Positions 17,438-26,015 of a DNA stretch of 64,000 nt are shown one piece after another. This stretch comes from Rufibacter radiotolerans (GTDB lineage: Bacteria; Bacteroidota; Bacteroidia; Cytophagales; Hymenobacteraceae): assembly GCF_001078055.1 (NCBI RefSeq), contig NZ_CP010777.1, forward strand, positions 3,377,001 through 3,441,000. Reading direction: 5' to 3'. Below the pieces are notes generated by a model. That model was not told the DNA's origin, did no database searches, and was given only the letters and a program-made list of their open reading frames with translations. The translations under genes were made by a program, and so were the position numbers. Position 1 is the first letter of the stretch. Every line of letters begins with the position of its first letter.

Positions 17438-17723
17438 TCCATTTCCCGAAAAACTTTGTTTTGGGGACGTTTCCCAATAATCGGCCCCAAAACAGGGAAT
17501 CACGCTATAAAACTACCACCCTATCAAGGGGTTACCTCAAAAGCAGAAATGCGGCAAATCCACCTCCTGTACAGTATAAATACCGATACATCTCAGGTCT
17601 ATTCTTTTTTAATAAGTAGCAAACAAGAACAGGGAATTGCCGCCCAAATAGAAACGTCAGATACCCCTTCTTTGGAATTATCCAAAAACATCTCCATTTT
17701 GTAGTGGATTTTCAAAGAATTGT
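17438..17723 (+). other. Spacer between pth and the first MFS gene
   Basis: It contains the palindrome copy at 17458-17493. A short open frame at 17456-17704 starts inside the palindrome and has no recognisable feature, so I do not call it a gene. Confidence 0.5.
17458..17493. repeat. 36-nt dispersed palindrome, copy 6
   Basis: From GTTTTGGGGACG to CGGCCCCAAAAC, 21 bp 3' of pth. Confidence 0.7.
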
Positions 17724-18941
17724 ATGATCCTTTCCCTTTACCGCAATGCCTATGGTGGTCTCTCCCGGGAGTCTTGGCTCCTAACGGCTGTCATCTTCAT
17801 TAACCGTGCCGGTGCCATGGTGGTACCGTTCCTGAGCGTGTACCTCACAGAGGGGCTGGGCCTTCACATAAAGCAGGTGGGCATACTCCTGAGCGTGTAT
17901 GGCATGGGAGCCATGGTGGGCAACTGTATTGGCGGGTGGCTCACAGACAAGATAGGACATTTCAAGGTACAGTTGTGTAGCTTCCTGTTGGTGGCGGTTT
18001 GGCTGATAGTGATGCTCTGGGTGCAGCGGTTTGAGTTTCTGGTAGGCGGTCTGTTCCTGCTGAGTGCCCTCACCGAGTGCCTGAGCCCGGCCACTGCCGC
18101 TGCGGTAAGTTCTTATTCCCCGCCCCAAAACATAATCCGCGCCTTCTCTTTAAACCGGTTGGCCATGAACCTGGGCTTCTCCATTGGCCCGGCCCTGGGC
18201 GGAATTTTGGCCATGGTTTCCTATCAGTTGCTCTTCGTGGTAGACAGCCTCACCTGTATTGCGGCCGGGGCCCTCTTTTACTTCTTGTTCCGGCAAAGGC
18301 AAGATAGCGTGGGGCCAGAAACGGAGCCAACTCAACCGGCAACCGTGGCGCCAGAATCCCACTCAGAGCGGTCCCCGTACCGCGACGGCCTGTTTCTCCT
18401 TTTCATTGCCTTGTGCTGTTGCTTCCTGATCTCTTTTTCGCAGGTTTTCACCACCATGCCTCTGTATTGGCACCAGGTGTACAGCCTGTCTAAAATGGAG
18501 ATTGGCGCCCTGCTGGCTTTGGATGGCCTGATCGTGTGCCTAATGGAAATGATTATTGTCTACCTCATTGGCAACCGACCCGCCCCCTGGAAAATGATTG
18601 TGAGCGGGCTTTCCCTCATGGCCTTGGCTTTTTTGCTCCTGAACCTGGCCCATGGCCTGCCGGTGCTGATACTCTCCATCTTGTTGTTTGGCCTCTCTGA
18701 AATACTGTCCTTACCGTTCATTGCTTCGCTTACTGCCAGGCGGTCTGGCCCGAAGAACCTGGGGGCCTACATGGGCCTTTACACCCTGGCCTACTCGGCG
18801 GCCTATATTGTGGGGCCCCTGGCAGGCACCACCCTTATAGACAGCTTCGGGTTTGGGACCCTTTGGGCGAGCGCCGGCGCCTTATGCATGGTCACCGCCG
18901 GCGGACTGTTTCTGGTGGTGCGCAGACTGCAGATGTCCTGA
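17724..18941 (+). CDS. MFS transporter, first of a tandem pair
   Basis: A 405-residue major facilitator protein with about twelve hydrophobic helices and a hydrophilic central loop (about residues 190-215). The loop between helices 2 and 3 carries GGWLTDKIGHFKVQ, a variant of MFS motif A. It resembles drug:H+ antiporter-1 family members, but the substrate is unknown. It is a clear paralogue of the next gene: both start with SLYRNAxGGLSRExWLL and share aligned motifs throughout, so they arose by tandem duplication. No promoter is clear upstream. Confidence 0.85.
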   Translation: MILSLYRNAYGGLSRESWLLTAVIFINRAGAMVVPFLSVYLTEGLGLHIKQVGILLSVYGMGAMVGNCIGGWLTDKIGHFKVQLCSFLLVAVWLIVMLWVQRFEFLVGGLFLLSALTECLSPATAAAVSSYSPPQNIIRAFSLNRLAMNLGFSIGPALGGILAMVSYQLLFVVDSLTCIAAGALFYFLFRQRQDSVGPETEPTQPATVAPESHSERSPYRDGLFLLFIALCCCFLISFSQVFTTMPLYWHQVYSLSKMEIGALLALDGLIVCLMEMIIVYLIGNRPAPWKMIVSGLSLMALAFLLLNLAHGLPVLILSILLFGLSEILSLPFIASLTARRSGPKNLGAYMGLYTLAYSAAYIVGPLAGTTLIDSFGFGTLWASAGALCMVTAGGLFLVVRRLQMS

Positions 18942-18976
18942 GGAAACCCATCTCTGAAATAGGCTGTACTAAAGCT

Positions 18977-19012
18977 GTTTTGGAAGTGTTTTACCAAAAA
19001 CAGCCCTAAAAC
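18977..19012. repeat. 36-nt dispersed palindrome, copy 7
   Basis: From GTTTTGGAAGTG to GCCCTAAAAC, 3' of the first MFS gene. Confidence 0.7.
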
Positions 19013-19084
19013 GCCATCCTTGCTATTTTCCGTTTAACCTATCCCTTTCCCCACATAAGCCACTGTTCTTATCTAGGGCAGGCT

Positions 19085-19113
19085 TTTGGATTGGCCGCAT
19101 TTGCCTACTTTTG
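19085..19113 (+). promoter_or_regulatory. Promoter of the second MFS gene
   Basis: TTTG at 19085-19088, 17 bp, then TACTTTTG at 19106-19113, close to the Bacteroidota form TTTG-N19-TAnnTTTG. It overlaps the upstream part of the longest open frame and so fixes the start codon at 19130. The second paralogue therefore has its own promoter. Confidence 0.65.
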
Positions 19114-19129
19114 TCCTTTGCAGCACCCC

Positions 19130-20341
19130 ATGACCAGTATTCTTTCCCTTTACCGTAACGCCTTTGGCGGCCTCTCCAGAGAAGCCTGGCTGCTGGCGGC
19201 CGTCATGTTCATTAACCGCAGCGGGGCCATGGTTGTGCCGTTCCTGAGCGTGTACCTCACCGAGTCCATGGGCTTCAGCCTGAAACAGGCCGGTATTCTG
19301 CTGAGCTTGTTTGGGGTAGGTTCTATGTGTGGTACGTTTCTGGGCGGCTGGCTCACCGATAGAATTGGGCATTTCAAGGTGCAGTTCTTTAGTCTGGTGC
19401 TGGGCGGAGCCTGGTTCTTTGTGATGGTGCAGCTACAAAGCTTCGCATTTTTCGCCGGAGGTATCTTGATTCTGAGCACCCTCACCGAATGCCTTCGGCC
19501 CGCCAACGCCTCCTCGGTTTCTTCCTACGCCCGTCCCGAGAACGTGACCCGCGCCTTCTCGCTCAACCGGATGGCCATTAACCTGGGCTTCTCTATTGGG
19601 CCGGCACTGGGCGGGGTGCTGGCTACTATCTCCTTCAAATGGCTGTTCATGGCAGATGGCCTTACCTGCCTGGCCGCTGGGGCCTTTTTCTTCTTTTATT
19701 TCCGGCACCGCCAAGGCCATGCGCCTGTCCCCAAAGCACAACGGCCGGTGTCTTCCACCCCTGCCCGCACCCCCTACCGCGATGGGCTGTTTCTGCTCTT
19801 TGCCGTTCTGTGCTGCTGCTATGCGGTGGCGTTTTTCCAGTTCTTCTCCACCATGCCGCTGTACTTCCGGCAGGTGTACCAACTCTCTAAGCTTGAGATT
19901 GGCGGCTTGCTGGCCTTTAACGGATTGTTGGTGTTTCTGCTGGAGATGGTGATTGTCTACCTGCTAGGCGATAAGCACGCCCTTTGGAAACTGATTGTGG
20001 TGGGCTTACTGCTGTTGGCCACGGCCTTCTCGCTGCTCAACCTGGTGCATGGGTTTTGGGTACTGGTTCTTTCTGTGCTTCTGATGAGCCTTTCTGAGAT
20101 GTTTGCTATGCCGTTTATGAGCACGCTCACGGTGCAGCGGTCGGGGCCGTATAACCGGGGCTCTTATATGGGCTTGTACAGCCTTTCTTACTCCGCGGCC
20201 CACATCCTGGGCCCGTACGTGGGCACCACCACCATTGCCAACCATGGCTTTGAAACACTTTGGTGGGGCGCCACCATGCTTTGCCTGGTAGCGGCGGTGG
20301 GTTTCTACGTGGTGGTGAAAAGGCTAAGTGCGACGAATTGA
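19130..20341 (+). CDS. MFS transporter, second of a tandem pair
   Basis: A 403-residue twelve-helix major facilitator, paralogous to the gene just upstream. It carries FLGGWLTDRIGHFKVQFFSL (motif A variant), AFSLNRMAINLGFSIGPALG and a central loop at about 190-215 rich in Ala/Pro/Arg. The substrate is unknown. The ATG at 19130 matches the start of the paralogue and lies 17 bp after its own -7 box; the in-frame TTG at 19091 lies inside the promoter. Independent promoters suggest that the duplicates may be regulated differently. Confidence 0.86.
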   Translation: MTSILSLYRNAFGGLSREAWLLAAVMFINRSGAMVVPFLSVYLTESMGFSLKQAGILLSLFGVGSMCGTFLGGWLTDRIGHFKVQFFSLVLGGAWFFVMVQLQSFAFFAGGILILSTLTECLRPANASSVSSYARPENVTRAFSLNRMAINLGFSIGPALGGVLATISFKWLFMADGLTCLAAGAFFFFYFRHRQGHAPVPKAQRPVSSTPARTPYRDGLFLLFAVLCCCYAVAFFQFFSTMPLYFRQVYQLSKLEIGGLLAFNGLLVFLLEMVIVYLLGDKHALWKLIVVGLLLLATAFSLLNLVHGFWVLVLSVLLMSLSEMFAMPFMSTLTVQRSGPYNRGSYMGLYSLSYSAAHILGPYVGTTTIANHGFETLWWGATMLCLVAAVGFYVVVKRLSATN

Positions 20342-20348
20342 TATTTCT

Positions 20349-20384
20349 GTTTCTGGCCTGTTTTCCGAAAAACGGCGCTAAATC
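20349..20384. repeat. 36-nt dispersed palindrome, copy 8
   Basis: GTTTCTGGCCTGTTTTCC followed by a diverged second arm, directly 3' of the second MFS gene. Confidence 0.6.
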
Positions 20385-20444
20385 GGAAAAGCCTTTTCTC
20401 CTTTCCCAACTTTTAGCCATCTTTCCTTAAACACCGTTTCCGTT

Positions 20445-21611
20445 ATGAAATTTCTCTCTGCTTCGCTCCTATTAACCATAACCCTGGCCGCCTGCACCAC
20501 CGTTAAACCAAGCCAAACCCCTAAAGAAATGATGGTCTACGTAGGCACCTATGCAAAACCAGACGCTGAAAGTATTTTTGGCTATCGGCTAAATGAGGAA
20601 ACCGGCGAACTCACCCAGGTCCTGGCCGTGAAAGGCGGCGAAAACCCATCGTTTTTGGCTCTGGCCGCTGACCGAAAAAACCTGTATGCCGTCAACGAGA
20701 CCACCGAGTACCAGGGCCAGAAAAGCGGGGCGGTCAGCGCGTTTGCCATAGACCCCAAAACCGGCGGACTCTCCTTCCTGAACAAGCAACCCTCTTTGGG
20801 CGGCGCGCCCTGCTACATCAGCCTGGACCCGCAGCATAAGGTGGCCATGGTGGCCAATTACGTGGGAGGAAACGTGGCCGCTTTTCCTATTGAATCTGAT
20901 GGACGTCTGGGAGCCGCCTCTTTTACGGAGCAGCACACCGGCCAAGGGCCGAAGAAGCAGCAGAACGCCCCGCACGCCCATTGCATTATCCCGGACCCTT
21001 CACATGAGTTCGCGCTGGCCGTAGACCTGGGAATTGACCAGATTGTGCGCTACCAATGGGGCCCCGAAGGAAACCTGACCAAGACGGCTCAGCCCGCGTT
21101 TAAAGTCCAGCCAGGCGCAGGACCGCGGCACCTCACCTTTCACCCCAATCGGCGCTTCGCCTACGTGATCAATGAACTGAATTCCACCCTTTCGGCCTTG
21201 ACCTATGATGCCGTGACCGGCACGTTCACTGAGGTAGAGACGGTGTCTACTTTGCCGGCTGGGTTCTCGGGGGAAAGCTTCTGCGCCGATGTGCACGTTT
21301 CTGCCGACGGCCGCTTTGTGTACGGCTCTAACCGGGGCCACAACAGTTTGGTGGTGTTCGCCATTGACGCTAAAACCAATAAACTCACGTTGGTACAGCA
21401 CATAAGCGTAGAAGGCAACTGGCCCCGCAACTTCGCCCTCAGTCCTTCTGGTAAAACCTTGCTGGTGGCCAACCAACGCTCCAATAACATCACCAGTTAT
21501 AAAGTAGATACTGCCACCGGTAAGCTCACGTACACCGGCCATTCCACTAATTTGCCGTCGCCGGTTTTCCTGCAGGTATTGCCCGCTTTCCCAGGCACGC
21601 CCAGAAAATAA
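20445..21611 (+). CDS. Lactonase-family beta-propeller lipoprotein (6-phosphogluconolactonase-like)
   Basis: A 388-residue protein of the lactonase (YbhE/Pgl) seven-bladed beta-propeller family. It begins with a lipoprotein signal MKFLSASLLLTITLAACTTV, with lipidation expected at Cys17. Family motifs include MMVYVGTYAKPDAESIFGY, GGNVAAFPIESDG, NAPHAHCIIPDPSHEFALAV and GPRHLTFHPNRRFAYVINEL. Cytoplasmic members hydrolyse 6-phosphogluconolactone; with an export signal this one more likely acts on other lactones in the periplasm or at the outer membrane. That role is inferred. Confidence 0.86.
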   Translation: MKFLSASLLLTITLAACTTVKPSQTPKEMMVYVGTYAKPDAESIFGYRLNEETGELTQVLAVKGGENPSFLALAADRKNLYAVNETTEYQGQKSGAVSAFAIDPKTGGLSFLNKQPSLGGAPCYISLDPQHKVAMVANYVGGNVAAFPIESDGRLGAASFTEQHTGQGPKKQQNAPHAHCIIPDPSHEFALAVDLGIDQIVRYQWGPEGNLTKTAQPAFKVQPGAGPRHLTFHPNRRFAYVINELNSTLSALTYDAVTGTFTEVETVSTLPAGFSGESFCADVHVSADGRFVYGSNRGHNSLVVFAIDAKTNKLTLVQHISVEGNWPRNFALSPSGKTLLVANQRSNNITSYKVDTATGKLTYTGHSTNLPSPVFLQVLPAFPGTPRK

Positions 21612-21621
21612 CGCCTTTCCT

Positions 21622-21657
21622 GTTTTAGGCTTGTTTTCCCTAAAACACCTCTAAAAC
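21622..21657. repeat. 36-nt dispersed palindrome, copy 9
   Basis: From GTTTTAGGCTTG to CTCTAAAAC, 11 bp 3' of the lactonase gene. Confidence 0.65.
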
Positions 21658-21746
21658 ACCTTCTCATTGGTAACTGCACCTGACGACTGCAACCTCTTCT
21701 CCCAGAGACGGTATAGCTGTACCAGATGTATTCCCAGAAAAAAATC

Positions 21747-22718
21747 ATGAAGGCAGTTGTGATGACGGCGACTGGCGCGCCAGACGTGTTAAAACTCCAG
21801 AAGAAGAACGTTCCCGCGTTGCTCTCCCACCAGGTATTAGTAAAGGTGAAGGCCGCCGGCATCAACCGCCCAGACGTGGCCCAGCGGAAAGGCCATTATC
21901 CGCCCCCGGCGGGTGCCCCGGCAGACATTCCGGGCCTGGAGGTAGCGGGCATTGTGGAGGCCTGCGGTTCTGAGGTGACCCGTTGGCAGCCCGGCGATGC
22001 CGTCTGTGCGCTGCTGCCCGGGGGCGGCTACGCCGAATACGCCGTGGTAGACGCCCGCCATTGCCTGCCGGTTCCGCCTGACTGGACTTTTGCCGAGGCC
22101 GCCTCGCTGCCCGAAACCGTATTCACGGTCTGGCACAACGTTTTCCAGCGGGGCAACTTACAGCGCAGCGAGTCCTTTCTGGTGCATGGCGGAAGCAGCG
22201 GCATTGGCATCACAGCCATTCAACTGGCCAGGGCCTGGGGTGCCAAGGTGTACGCCACGGCCGGCAGCGAGGAGAAATGCCGGGCCTGCGTGGACCTGGG
22301 CGCCCATGAGTGCATCAACTATAAAACCCAGGACTTCGCCGAAGCCCTAAAGGGGAAAGGCGTAGACGTGATTCTGGACATGGTGGGCGGTGACTACATT
22401 GCCAGAAACCTTGATTTGCTCAAGCCAGACGGACGGCTGGTGTTCATCAATGCCATGCACGGCGCCAAAGGCGAGTTTAACGTGATGCAGGTCATGCAGA
22501 AGCGCCTCACCATTACCGGCAGCACCCTGCGTCCCCGCGACGCCGATTTCAAAGCCGCCCTCGCCGCCGACATTGAGCGCCAGGTATGGCCACTGCTCCT
22601 GGCCGGAAAATTCAAGCCGGTCATCTACCAGACCTTCGCGCTTGCAGAGGCCGCTCAGGCGCATGAACTATTGGAAAGCAGCCAACACATAGGTAAACTG
22701 GTGTTGCTGGTAGAGTAA
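21747..22718 (+). CDS. NAD(P)H:quinone oxidoreductase, PIG3-like MDR family
   Basis: A 323-residue zinc-independent medium-chain dehydrogenase/reductase. Evidence is MKAVVMTATGAPDVLKLQKK, VKAAGINRPDVAQRKGHYPP, the conserved quinone-reductase LPETVFTVWHNVFQRG, and the NADPH-binding LVHGGSSGIGITAIQLARAW. The zinc-ligand cysteines of alcohol dehydrogenases are absent. Proteins of this type reduce quinones or enones with NADPH. I start at ATG 21747, because the seven extra residues from 21726 precede the family's normal beginning. It is followed by a repeat and a large bidirectional terminator. Confidence 0.88.
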   Translation: MKAVVMTATGAPDVLKLQKKNVPALLSHQVLVKVKAAGINRPDVAQRKGHYPPPAGAPADIPGLEVAGIVEACGSEVTRWQPGDAVCALLPGGGYAEYAVVDARHCLPVPPDWTFAEAASLPETVFTVWHNVFQRGNLQRSESFLVHGGSSGIGITAIQLARAWGAKVYATAGSEEKCRACVDLGAHECINYKTQDFAEALKGKGVDVILDMVGGDYIARNLDLLKPDGRLVFINAMHGAKGEFNVMQVMQKRLTITGSTLRPRDADFKAALAADIERQVWPLLLAGKFKPVIYQTFALAEAAQAHELLESSQHIGKLVLLVE

Positions 22719-22791
22719 GGAAGTTTTTGAAACCACTCAGCAAATAGAAACCACTGAGCACCCAATCAAGTAACTCATCACCTTCCTTCTT

Positions 22792-22883
22792 TTGTCATCT
22801 TGGAAAGATCTTGTGGACGGATGGTAGTAGCGTTTACTACAGTGCTTTTCTAGCTCGCCCACAAGGTCCTTTCAGGATGACAA
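22792..22883. repeat. 90-bp inverted repeat, copy 2
   Basis: The outer arms TTGTCATCTTGGAAAGATC and GTCCTTTCAGGATGACAA flank an inner inverted pair with GTAGTAGC and GCCCACAAGG. It lies between convergent genes. Confidence 0.8.
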
Positions 22884-22894
22884 TAAAATAGGAT

Positions 22895-22959
22895 GAAACA
22901 GAATAAAGCAGAGAGGCTCACCGTTTCTGACGGTGAGCCTCTCTGCTTTATTCTGTTTC
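22895..22959. terminator. 29-bp perfect hairpin, bidirectional terminator
   Basis: The arms 22895-22923 and 22931-22959 are perfectly complementary over 29 bp around a 7-nt loop, with an internal GAGGCTCACCG core. It lies between the convergent quinone oxidoreductase and metG genes and is directly followed by a 36-nt palindrome copy. Confidence 0.75.
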
Positions 22960-22960
22960 T

Positions 22961-22996
22961 GTTTTGGGCCCGTTTTCCTAAAAACAGCCCCAAAAC
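22961..22996. repeat. 36-nt dispersed palindrome, copy 10
   Basis: From GTTTTGGGCCCGTTTT to CCCCAAAAC, next to the 29-bp hairpin and 18 bp from the metG stop. Confidence 0.8.
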
Positions 22997-23014
22997 AGAA
23001 AACTCTTAACTCTT

Positions 23015-25060
23015 CTAAGAAACGCCTCCCCCGTTCACCACGGGTTTAGAGGGTTGCATGAAGGCCAGGCTACCGTCGGCGTTCTCGGCCATGAGCAGCA
23101 TGCCCTGGCTTACAATGCCTTTGATCTCGCGCGGGGCCAGGTTCACCAGCACAGACACCTGCTGCCCGATGATCTCCTCGGGGTTGAAGTGCTCGGCGAT
23201 GCCGCTCACGATGGTGCGTTGGTCCAGGCCGGTGTCTACTTTCAGCTTCAGAAGCTTCTTGGTTTTGGCTACTTTCTCGGCTTCTAAGATGGTGCCTATT
23301 CGGATGTCTATTTTAGAAAAATCCTCAAAGGTGATGTCTTCCCTGGCCGGCGCGGCTACGGCGTTTTCCAGCTCATTGGCTTTCTTGGTGTCCAGGAGTT
23401 TCTGCACCTGGGCCTCAATCACGCTGTCCTCAATCTTCTCAAACAACAACGCGCCTTCACCAATCACGTGACCCGCCGCTAGCAGTTCCGGGGAACCGGC
23501 TACATCCCATTTGCCGGCTTTGTACTGCAGCATATTAGCCAGCTTTCCGGCAGTTTCGGGCAGGAACGGCTCTGACAGGATGGTCAGGCTGGCGGAGATC
23601 TGCAGCGCGATGTTCATGATGGTTTCCACGCGCGCGGCATCGGTCTTGATGAGTTTCCAGGGCTCAGTGTCTGCCAGGTACTTGTTACCCAAGCGGGCCA
23701 GGTTCATGAGTTCGCCCAGGGCTTCCTTGAAGCGGTATAGCTCAAGGGAGGCAGCAATCTTTTCGGGGAAACCGGCCAGCTGGGCCAGCACTTCCTGGTC
23801 ATAAGTTGTAAGCTCGCCGTGGGCTGGAATGGCGCCGTTGTAGTATTTGTGGGTAAGCACCACCGCCCGGTTAATGAAGTTCCCGAAGATGGCCAGCAGC
23901 TCATTGTTGTTGCGGGCCTGGTAGTCTTTCCAGGTGAAGTCGTTGTCCTTGGTCTCAGGGGCGTTGGCGCAGAGCACGTAGCGTAGCACATCGGCTTTGC
24001 CGGGTAGGTCTTGCATGTACTCATGCAGCCACACCGCCCAGTTGCGGGAGGTAGAAATCTTGTTGCCTTCCAAGTTCAGGAACTCGTTGGCCGGCACGTT
24101 GTCTGGCAGCACGTACTCGCCGTGGGCCTTGAGCATGGCCGGGAAAATGATGCAGTGGAACACAATGTTATCCTTCCCGATGAAGTGCACCAGTTTGGAG
24201 CCTTTGTCTTTCCAGTACAGTTCCCAGTCTGGGGTCAGATCTTTGGTGGCCGAGATGTAACCAATGGGCGCATCAAACCACACGTAGAGCACTTTCCCTT
24301 CGGCGCCTTCTACGGGCACGGGCACGCCCCAGTCCAGGTCGCGGGTCACGGCGCGGGGCTGCAGGCCCTGGTCTATCCAGCTCTTGCACTGGCCGTACAC
24401 GTTGGTTTTCCAATCGTTTTTATGGCCTTCCACAATCCACTCGCGCAGCCAGGGCTCATACTGGTCCAAGGGCAGGTACCAGTGCCTGGTTTCGCGCAGC
24501 ACGGGCGGCTCACCGCTTAAGGTACTTTTGGGGTTGATGAGGTCGGTGGCGTTGAGAGAGGTGCCGCAGCTTTCGCACTGGTCGCCGTAGGCGTTGTCAT
24601 TGCCGCACTTGGGGCAGGTGCCCACAATGTAGCGGTCAGCGAGGAACTGCTGGGCCTTCTCGTCAAAGTACTGCTGGGTAGTCTGCTCTATGAACTTGCC
24701 TTCGTTGTACAGCTTCAGGAAGAAATTAGAGGCCGTCTCGGCGTGCGTCTTGGAGGAGGTGCGGGAATAGATATCAAAGGAGATGTTGAAATCACTGAAG
24801 CTCTGCTTGATGAGCTCATGGTATTTGTCAACGGCCTGCTGCGGAGTAATACCTTCTTTCTTAGCCCTGATGGTAATAGGAACGCCGTGCTCGTCTGAGC
24901 CGCAGACAAATTTCACGTCGCGGCCGCGGGACCGCAGGTAGCGGGCATAGATATCGGCGGGGATGTACACGCCGGCCAGGTGCCCAATGTGCACGGGACC
25001 GTTGGCGTAGGGCAGTGCCGCGGTAAGAGTATATCGTTGAGGATAAGAAGAATCAGCCAT
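23015..25060 (-). CDS. metG: Methionine-tRNA ligase
   Basis: A 681-residue class I synthetase that charges tRNA-Met. Seen are the HIGH-type motif in [20 protein letters not shown], a zinc knuckle [20 protein letters not shown], the KMSKS-type loop [13 protein letters not shown], and a C-terminal EMAP/Trbp111-like tRNA-binding domain (about 575-680, starting [20 protein letters not shown]). The domain order matches the dimeric long form. ATG 25060 was chosen because a TATATTTG -7 box lies 18-25 bp upstream, which excludes the longer TTG start at 25081. Confidence 0.97.
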   Translation of the reverse strand: MADSSYPQRYTLTAALPYANGPVHIGHLAGVYIPADIYARYLRSRGRDVKFVCGSDEHGVPITIRAKKEGITPQQAVDKYHELIKQSFSDFNISFDIYSRTSSKTHAETASNFFLKLYNEGKFIEQTTQQYFDEKAQQFLADRYIVGTCPKCGNDNAYGDQCESCGTSLNATDLINPKSTLSGEPPVLRETRHWYLPLDQYEPWLREWIVEGHKNDWKTNVYGQCKSWIDQGLQPRAVTRDLDWGVPVPVEGAEGKVLYVWFDAPIGYISATKDLTPDWELYWKDKGSKLVHFIGKDNIVFHCIIFPAMLKAHGEYVLPDNVPANEFLNLEGNKISTSRNWAVWLHEYMQDLPGKADVLRYVLCANAPETKDNDFTWKDYQARNNNELLAIFGNFINRAVVLTHKYYNGAIPAHGELTTYDQEVLAQLAGFPEKIAASLELYRFKEALGELMNLARLGNKYLADTEPWKLIKTDAARVETIMNIALQISASLTILSEPFLPETAGKLANMLQYKAGKWDVAGSPELLAAGHVIGEGALLFEKIEDSVIEAQVQKLLDTKKANELENAVAAPAREDITFEDFSKIDIRIGTILEAEKVAKTKKLLKLKVDTGLDQRTIVSGIAEHFNPEEIIGQQVSVLVNLAPREIKGIVSQGMLLMAENADGSLAFMQPSKPVVNGGGVS

Positions 25061-25078
25061 GTGGTTTCTGTTAGGCTG

Positions 25079-25086
25079 CAAATATA
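25079..25086 (-). promoter_or_regulatory. Putative -7 box for metG
   Basis: Minus strand TATATTTG followed by CAGCCTAA, matching TAnnTTTG and the same extension as at atpD. It overlaps the longest metG frame and defines the start at 25060. Confidence 0.6.
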
Positions 25087-25202
25087 GCGAAAATGCAGGG
25101 AGGTTTTTCGTTCACCGGATGCTGGCACCCCTGAAATACGATGCGGTTACTGCACGCATGTTCCCTGATTGTTCCTCTTACTTCTCACCTGGGTTTTAAC
25201 AA

Positions 25203-25242
25203 AAAACGCCGTCTCCTGAACAAATCAGGGAGACGGCGTTTT
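25203..25242 (-). terminator. Terminator of the DUF3050-lipoprotein operon
   Basis: AAAACGCCGTCTCC and its complement GGAGACGGCGTTTT pair around a short loop with a bulge. It lies 39 bp beyond the stop of the minus-strand lipoprotein gene. A 36-nt palindrome copy begins inside its distal arm. Confidence 0.75.
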
Positions 25243-25273
25243 AGGGGTGTTTTTAGCGAAACGGCCTTAAAAC
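25238..25273. repeat. 36-nt dispersed palindrome, copy 11
   Basis: From GTTTTAGGGGTG to CCTTAAAAC. Its first GTTTT is shared with the terminator stem at 25203-25242. Confidence 0.7.
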
Positions 25274-25280
25274 AGAAGCA

Positions 25281-25643
25281 CTAGTTGCGGCGCCGGCGGG
25301 TGGTGTCTGGCCTTGGGGGAAGCGCGGGACGTCGGATGGTGTCCGGGACTGCGGGTTGACGGCCGGGCAGGATCTTCTGGCTACGCATGGCAGGCGTTTG
25401 GTTGGCCGGTGCGTTGGGGTTTCGGTCTTCTATGTTCTTCTTCCGGTTAACGTCACTGGATTGCTCATTCATGTCGCGCACGGTGGGCATAGTGCTGTAG
25501 GTGCGTTGCGGCTCGGTGGGCTCCAGGGCTGCGTTGTCTCTGGAAGAAGTACACGCTCCCGCCAGGACTCCCAATAAAAGGAAAGAAACCATTGAAAACG
25601 TTTTACGGCTCTTTTCTCCAAAACTCTTCCAAAACGTCTTCAT
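25281..25643 (-). CDS. Small Pro/Arg-rich lipoprotein of unknown function
   Basis: A 120-residue protein with a long positively charged N-terminus (MKTFWKSFGEKSRKTF), a hydrophobic stretch SMVSFLLLGVLAGAC that fits a lipobox (LAGAC, Cys31), and a disordered mature part rich in Pro, Asn and Arg ending RRRRN. Known families are not recognisable. A start at Met18 would shorten the signal peptide. It follows the next upstream gene by 10 bp and is the last gene of a three-gene minus-strand unit with a DUF3050 gene. Confidence 0.65.
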   Translation of the reverse strand: MKTFWKSFGEKSRKTFSMVSFLLLGVLAGACTSSRDNAALEPTEPQRTYSTMPTVRDMNEQSSDVNRKKNIEDRNPNAPANQTPAMRSQKILPGRQPAVPDTIRRPALPPRPDTTRRRRN

Positions 25644-25653
25644 CGGTTTACCA

Positions 25654-25959
25654 TTAGCGGGCGTTACTTTGGCTCAGGTCCTGGTCATCTAACTCCTGCA
25701 CCGCCTTGTAGCCTACCTCCGTAAGCCGAAGGCCGGCTGGGTCTGGCGTGGCATAGCCCTGGTTGCGCAAATGCTCTTCGGCCCGTTTCTGGACATCCAT
25801 GTAATGATTATGCTCGTCTTCCTTGTGCAGGAAAGGATAGATCTCTTCCCAGCCCAAGACCTCATCTGCCTGGGTGCCGTTGCTTTTAAAGGCCTTTAAA
25901 ATAAGGAAACCGGTATTCTCAATGTTCTCGCTGTTGGAGCTCAGGTTATCTAAATCCAT
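25654..25959 (-). CDS. Hypothetical acidic protein, 101 residues
   Basis: A small soluble, acidic protein beginning MDLDNLSSNSENIENTGFLI with a middle EVLGWEEIYPFLHKEDEHNH and the C-terminal part LRLTEVGYKAVQELDDQDLS. The latter resembles the end of small winged-helix-like or unannotated Bacteroidota proteins, but I do not recognise the family. The frame is open 34 codons further upstream; ATG 25959 is chosen because the upstream part runs into the DUF3050 gene. It lies 56 bp after the DUF3050 gene and 10 bp before the lipoprotein gene, so it is probably co-transcribed. Confidence 0.6.
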   Translation of the reverse strand: MDLDNLSSNSENIENTGFLILKAFKSNGTQADEVLGWEEIYPFLHKEDEHNHYMDVQKRAEEHLRNQGYATPDPAGLRLTEVGYKAVQELDDQDLSQSNAR

Positions 25960-26015
25960 AGGTATAGGTGTTAAGGTCTGTGGCTTTACAGTACGAGAAC
26001 ATTTTGGCAAAGGAT

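Noticed and set aside
17456..17704. An 82-codon frame between pth and the MFS gene
   Set aside because: It starts inside a dispersed palindrome, has no recognisable domain and no promoter.
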